Origin: Pseudonocardia sp. KRD291
GTDB taxonomy: Bacteria > Actinomycetota > Actinomycetes > Mycobacteriales > Pseudonocardiaceae
Reading direction: 5' to 3'
Length of the DNA stretch: 51,463 nucleotides
Assembly (NCBI RefSeq): GCF_019263595.1
Contig: NZ_JADQDD010000010.1
Location: 1 to 51,463, forward strand
A program made the translations under genes and the position numbers. Every line of letters starts with the position of its first letter. Position 1 is the stretch's first letter. The notes beneath the pieces are model-generated. The model was given only the letters and a program-made list of their open reading frames with translations. It had not been told where the DNA came from and made no database searches. This document shows, piece by piece, positions 49,421 through 51,463 of the stretch.

Positions 49421-50128
49421 ATGGCGGCGGCAGCCGATCGCGACACCGAGTCCGCCGTGCCGCGGCGCCGCCCGGGCCGTCCCCGGCTGACCGAACCGTC
49501 GCCGGAGTACCGCGTACGCCTCGAGGAGATCATCGACACCGCCACCGTGGTCTTCCACGAACGAGGATTCGACGCTGGCTCGCTCGATGACGTCGCGGCC
49601 GTGCTCGGGTTCAGCAAGGCGAGCCTGTACCACTACGTACGCAGCAAGGCCCAGTTGCTCTACCTGATCTTCGATCGGGCGATCACCCTGTCACTGCACC
49701 GTCTGGACGCGATGTCCGGCATCCCCGACCCTCGGGAACGGCTGGCCACGCTCATCGCTCACCAGGTGCGGATGGTCGCCGAGGAGCCGAGCCTGTTCGC
49801 GGTGTTCTTCGACCAGCGTCCGCGGCTGGACGACAGTTTCGACGCCGACATCCGGCGCAAGGAGCGGGCCTACGTCCGGCGTGTCGCTGAGGTCATCCAG
49901 GCCGCGAACGGGGCGGACGGCCCGGCAGGGGGGCTGGACGCCCGACACGCCGCGCACGCGTTGCTGGGCATGACCAGCTGGGTCTACAAGTGGATGGACC
50001 CTGCGCGCGACACACCGGAGGCCGTCGCCCGCACCATGATCGGTCTCGTGCTCGGGCCGGACGTGCCGGTTCCGGAGGTCCTCGTCGCGGAGGACCCGGC
50101 GCGGGAGGGCCACGCGCCGTCGGACTGA
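49421..50128 (+). CDS. TetR-family regulator
   Basis: A 235-residue regulator. After a basic Pro/Arg tail (RRRPGRPRLTEPS), the HTH is at about 30-75: IIDTATVVFHERGFDAGSLDDVAAVLGFSKASLYHYVRSK in two parts. The ligand domain contains MVAEEPSLFAVFFDQRPRL and MTSWVYKWMDPARDTPEAV, close to KstR2/FadR-like TetR proteins of CoA-thioester catabolism. GAAGGGG before ATG 49421 supports this start; GTG 49388 would add 11 residues. Confidence 0.85.
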   Translation: MAAAADRDTESAVPRRRPGRPRLTEPSPEYRVRLEEIIDTATVVFHERGFDAGSLDDVAAVLGFSKASLYHYVRSKAQLLYLIFDRAITLSLHRLDAMSGIPDPRERLATLIAHQVRMVAEEPSLFAVFFDQRPRLDDSFDADIRRKERAYVRRVAEVIQAANGADGPAGGLDARHAAHALLGMTSWVYKWMDPARDTPEAVARTMIGLVLGPDVPVPEVLVAEDPAREGHAPSD

Positions 50129-50162
50129 CGTTGCACAGACCCGGGAGTTCGCCGCATCCGGG

Positions 50163-50765
50163 TCACTCGTTCGGGAGGACTTCCCGCAGGTAGGGCCCGA
50201 GCAGTTCGGCGATCTCACCGGCCACGGTGTCCACGTCGCGGTCGGGCAGTACCACGTGGCTGACCAGGAGCCGGGCCAGCGTATCGGCGGCCACTGCCAC
50301 ACGGCGCGGATCCGAAGCGGGATGGCGTTGCATGACGTGACCGGTGAGGGCTGCGGTGGCGCGGTCGATGATCGGGGTCGCGTCCGTGGTGACCAGATCG
50401 AGCAGGCTGCTCTCCGCTCCGGTCAGCAGCCAGGCCACCATGGGGTCGTCCCGGGCTGCGTTCAGCACGAACCGGCAACAGGTGCGGACTGCCTCCTGGG
50501 CGTCGCCACCCGCTCCCGCCAGCACGTTCGAGAGCGCACCGAGGAGCCGGTCGGTACGGCGGAGCACAACCGCGCGGAGCAGAGCCGGTTTCGAGCCGAA
50601 CTCCGCATAGAGGGTCTGCCGACTGATGCCCACCGCGACCGCCACGTCGCCCATGTGCAGTGACTCCCAGCCGGATCGGGCGGCGACCTGGGCGGTGGCG
50701 TCGATCACGGCGTCGCGCAGCAGGCGGCGCGTGACACCGGGGAACCGCTGCTGCCGTTGTGCCAT
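50163..50765 (-). CDS. TetR-family regulator
   Basis: A 200-residue regulator. HTH: LRDAVIDATAQVAARSGWESL, then VGISRQTLYAEFGSKPALLRAVVL. The C-terminal half (VRTCCRFVLNAARDDPMVAWLLTG, LARLLVSHVVLPDRD) matches the TetR_C type seen in actinobacterial QsdR-like regulators, which is a weak comparison. Divergent from the thioesterase gene, with 68 bases between them, and tail-to-tail with the TetR gene at 49421. Confidence 0.85.
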   Translation of the reverse strand: MAQRQQRFPGVTRRLLRDAVIDATAQVAARSGWESLHMGDVAVAVGISRQTLYAEFGSKPALLRAVVLRRTDRLLGALSNVLAGAGGDAQEAVRTCCRFVLNAARDDPMVAWLLTGAESSLLDLVTTDATPIIDRATAALTGHVMQRHPASDPRRVAVAADTLARLLVSHVVLPDRDVDTVAGEIAELLGPYLREVLPNE

Positions 50766-50775
50766 GATGGCAGCC

Positions 50776-50798
50776 TGACAGACGGTGGCACGCTGTCA
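50776..50798. promoter_or_regulatory. TGACAG-N11-CTGTCA dyad in divergent promoter region
   Basis: A perfect 6-bp inverted repeat in the 68-base gap between the TetR and thioesterase genes. It is placed to control both directions. The arm next to 50799 also reads TTGACA on the minus strand, a possible -35 box. Confidence 0.5.
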
Positions 50799-50833
50799 AG
50801 AAGACGGACATACACCCAACGAAGGGTCCACCG

Positions 50834-51418
50834 ATGACGGAGCTCCCTCCGCGCCCAGCAGGCGCGGTCCTGCTCGACCCGCACGGGGACCGCTGCTTCG
50901 GCTGCGGCCCGGACAACCCGGCCGGAATCGCGTTGCAGGTCTACCGCGTCGGCGACGAGGTAATGGCCGACGTGTACTTCGCGCCGAAGCATGCCGGTGC
51001 CCACGGTGTCGTGCACGGCGGAGTGCTGGCGTCGGCCTGCGACGACCTGGTGGCGTTCCTTCTCTATGTGCTGCGGCAGCCGGCTGTCACCCGCAGTCTC
51101 CAGGTGGACTACCTCGCACCGGTGCCGGTGGGGGAGCCGCATCGGCTGGTGGGCCGGCTCGTGAGTCAGGACGGCCGCCGGCTGACGATGGCGGCCGAGG
51201 GGCGCGCCGCAGACGGTGCGGTGCGGTTCACCGCACATGCCGTGTTCGTCACGGTGGATCTCGCGCATTTCGAACGGTTCGGCTCGGTCGACGGGGCCGA
51301 CGCGGTCACCATGCTCCGCGCCGCAGGACCCGACACGACATTGTCGGACACGAGCCCGCCCGGCCCGTCGGTGCACGACACGATGGAACGGGGTGCCCGA
51401 TGGGCGGATCGAGGGTAG
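50834..51418 (+). CDS. Hotdog-fold thioesterase (PaaI family)
   Basis: A 194-residue protein. The hotdog core is at about 30-140: CFGCGPDNPAGIALQVY, GAHGVVHGGVLASACDDLVAF (catalytic-helix region with Asp) and LQVDYLAPVPVGEPHRLVG. PaaI-type enzymes hydrolyse aromatic or acyl-CoA thioesters. The C-terminal 45 residues are a flexible Ser/Pro/Arg tail. ATG with GAAGGG about eight bases upstream. Divergent from a TetR gene that probably regulates it. Confidence 0.85.
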   Translation: MTELPPRPAGAVLLDPHGDRCFGCGPDNPAGIALQVYRVGDEVMADVYFAPKHAGAHGVVHGGVLASACDDLVAFLLYVLRQPAVTRSLQVDYLAPVPVGEPHRLVGRLVSQDGRRLTMAAEGRAADGAVRFTAHAVFVTVDLAHFERFGSVDGADAVTMLRAAGPDTTLSDTSPPGPSVHDTMERGARWADRG

Positions 51419-51463
51419 CCGGGTACCCGCACCGGATCGGCGGGCACTGCGGGTCCGGAGCGC

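Noticed and set aside
1-51463. CRISPR array
   Set aside because: No set of regularly spaced identical repeats was seen and no cas-like gene is present.

Overview
The window is high-GC DNA with short GTGA/ATGA overlaps between genes, abundant GTG starts and actinobacterial protein families (SCO6880-type, DUF4913, prim-pol, SARP/BTAD). This suggests an actinomycete, perhaps Pseudonocardia-like; the genus is inference.

Positions 1 to about 31 kb are an integrative conjugative element (ICE). The window opens inside a tRNA-Pro(GGG) gene whose 3' end is the probable attL. Next come an abortive-infection-like gene, a tyrosine integrase and excisionase, a small HTH protein, a hairpin-rich stretch that is a candidate oriT, then mobC and a relaxase. 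A long leftward operon (17.6 to 6.5 kb) encodes a Tad/Flp-type pilus: lipoprotein, secreted protein, SAF/CpaB, TadZ, TadA, TadB, TadC, a small pilin, three TadE/G-like pseudopilins, a LysM-BTAD membrane protein and a prepilin peptidase. A prim-pol primase and a DUF2786 protein separate it from a second leftward operon (28.7 to 20.2 kb). That operon encodes the type IV secretion channel: two small membrane or ATPase-like proteins, VirB6/TrbL, an SCO6880-type protein, a VirB4 ATPase, a VirD4/TraG coupling protein, a DUF4913 protein and a lytic transglycosylase. The combination of a full Tad set, a relaxase and a T4SS in one element is the most notable feature. No second copy of the tRNA 3' end was seen, so the right boundary is not defined.

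From 28.9 to 31.7 kb lies a junction of debris: a decayed IS3 element, then remnants of a second related ICE in which a paralogue of the first T4SS-operon gene is fused to an internal piece of a prepilin peptidase, then poorly coding DNA.

From 31.7 to 45.5 kb is a catabolic island for an aromatic or polycyclic compound. It has a Baeyer-Villiger-type monooxygenase with an AcoR-like regulator, and a six-gene operon: ring-hydroxylating dioxygenase alpha and beta, diol dehydrogenase, cupin, NahE-like hydratase-aldolase, MhpB/LigB-type extradiol dioxygenase. A divergent IclR regulator and a salicylate-hydroxylase-like flavoprotein complete it. No ferredoxin or ferredoxin reductase for the dioxygenase is present. 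A motif TTCG-N5-CGAA occurs in pairs around the dioxygenase and flavoprotein promoters, over the iclR -10 box, and once near the Baeyer-Villiger gene; it is probably the operator of this regulon. IS21 debris, a broken SMP-30 gene and a broken GntR gene show repeated rearrangement.

The right end (46.2 to 51.4 kb) holds three TetR regulators, an acyl-CoA synthetase and a hotdog thioesterase, consistent with CoA-dependent acid metabolism.
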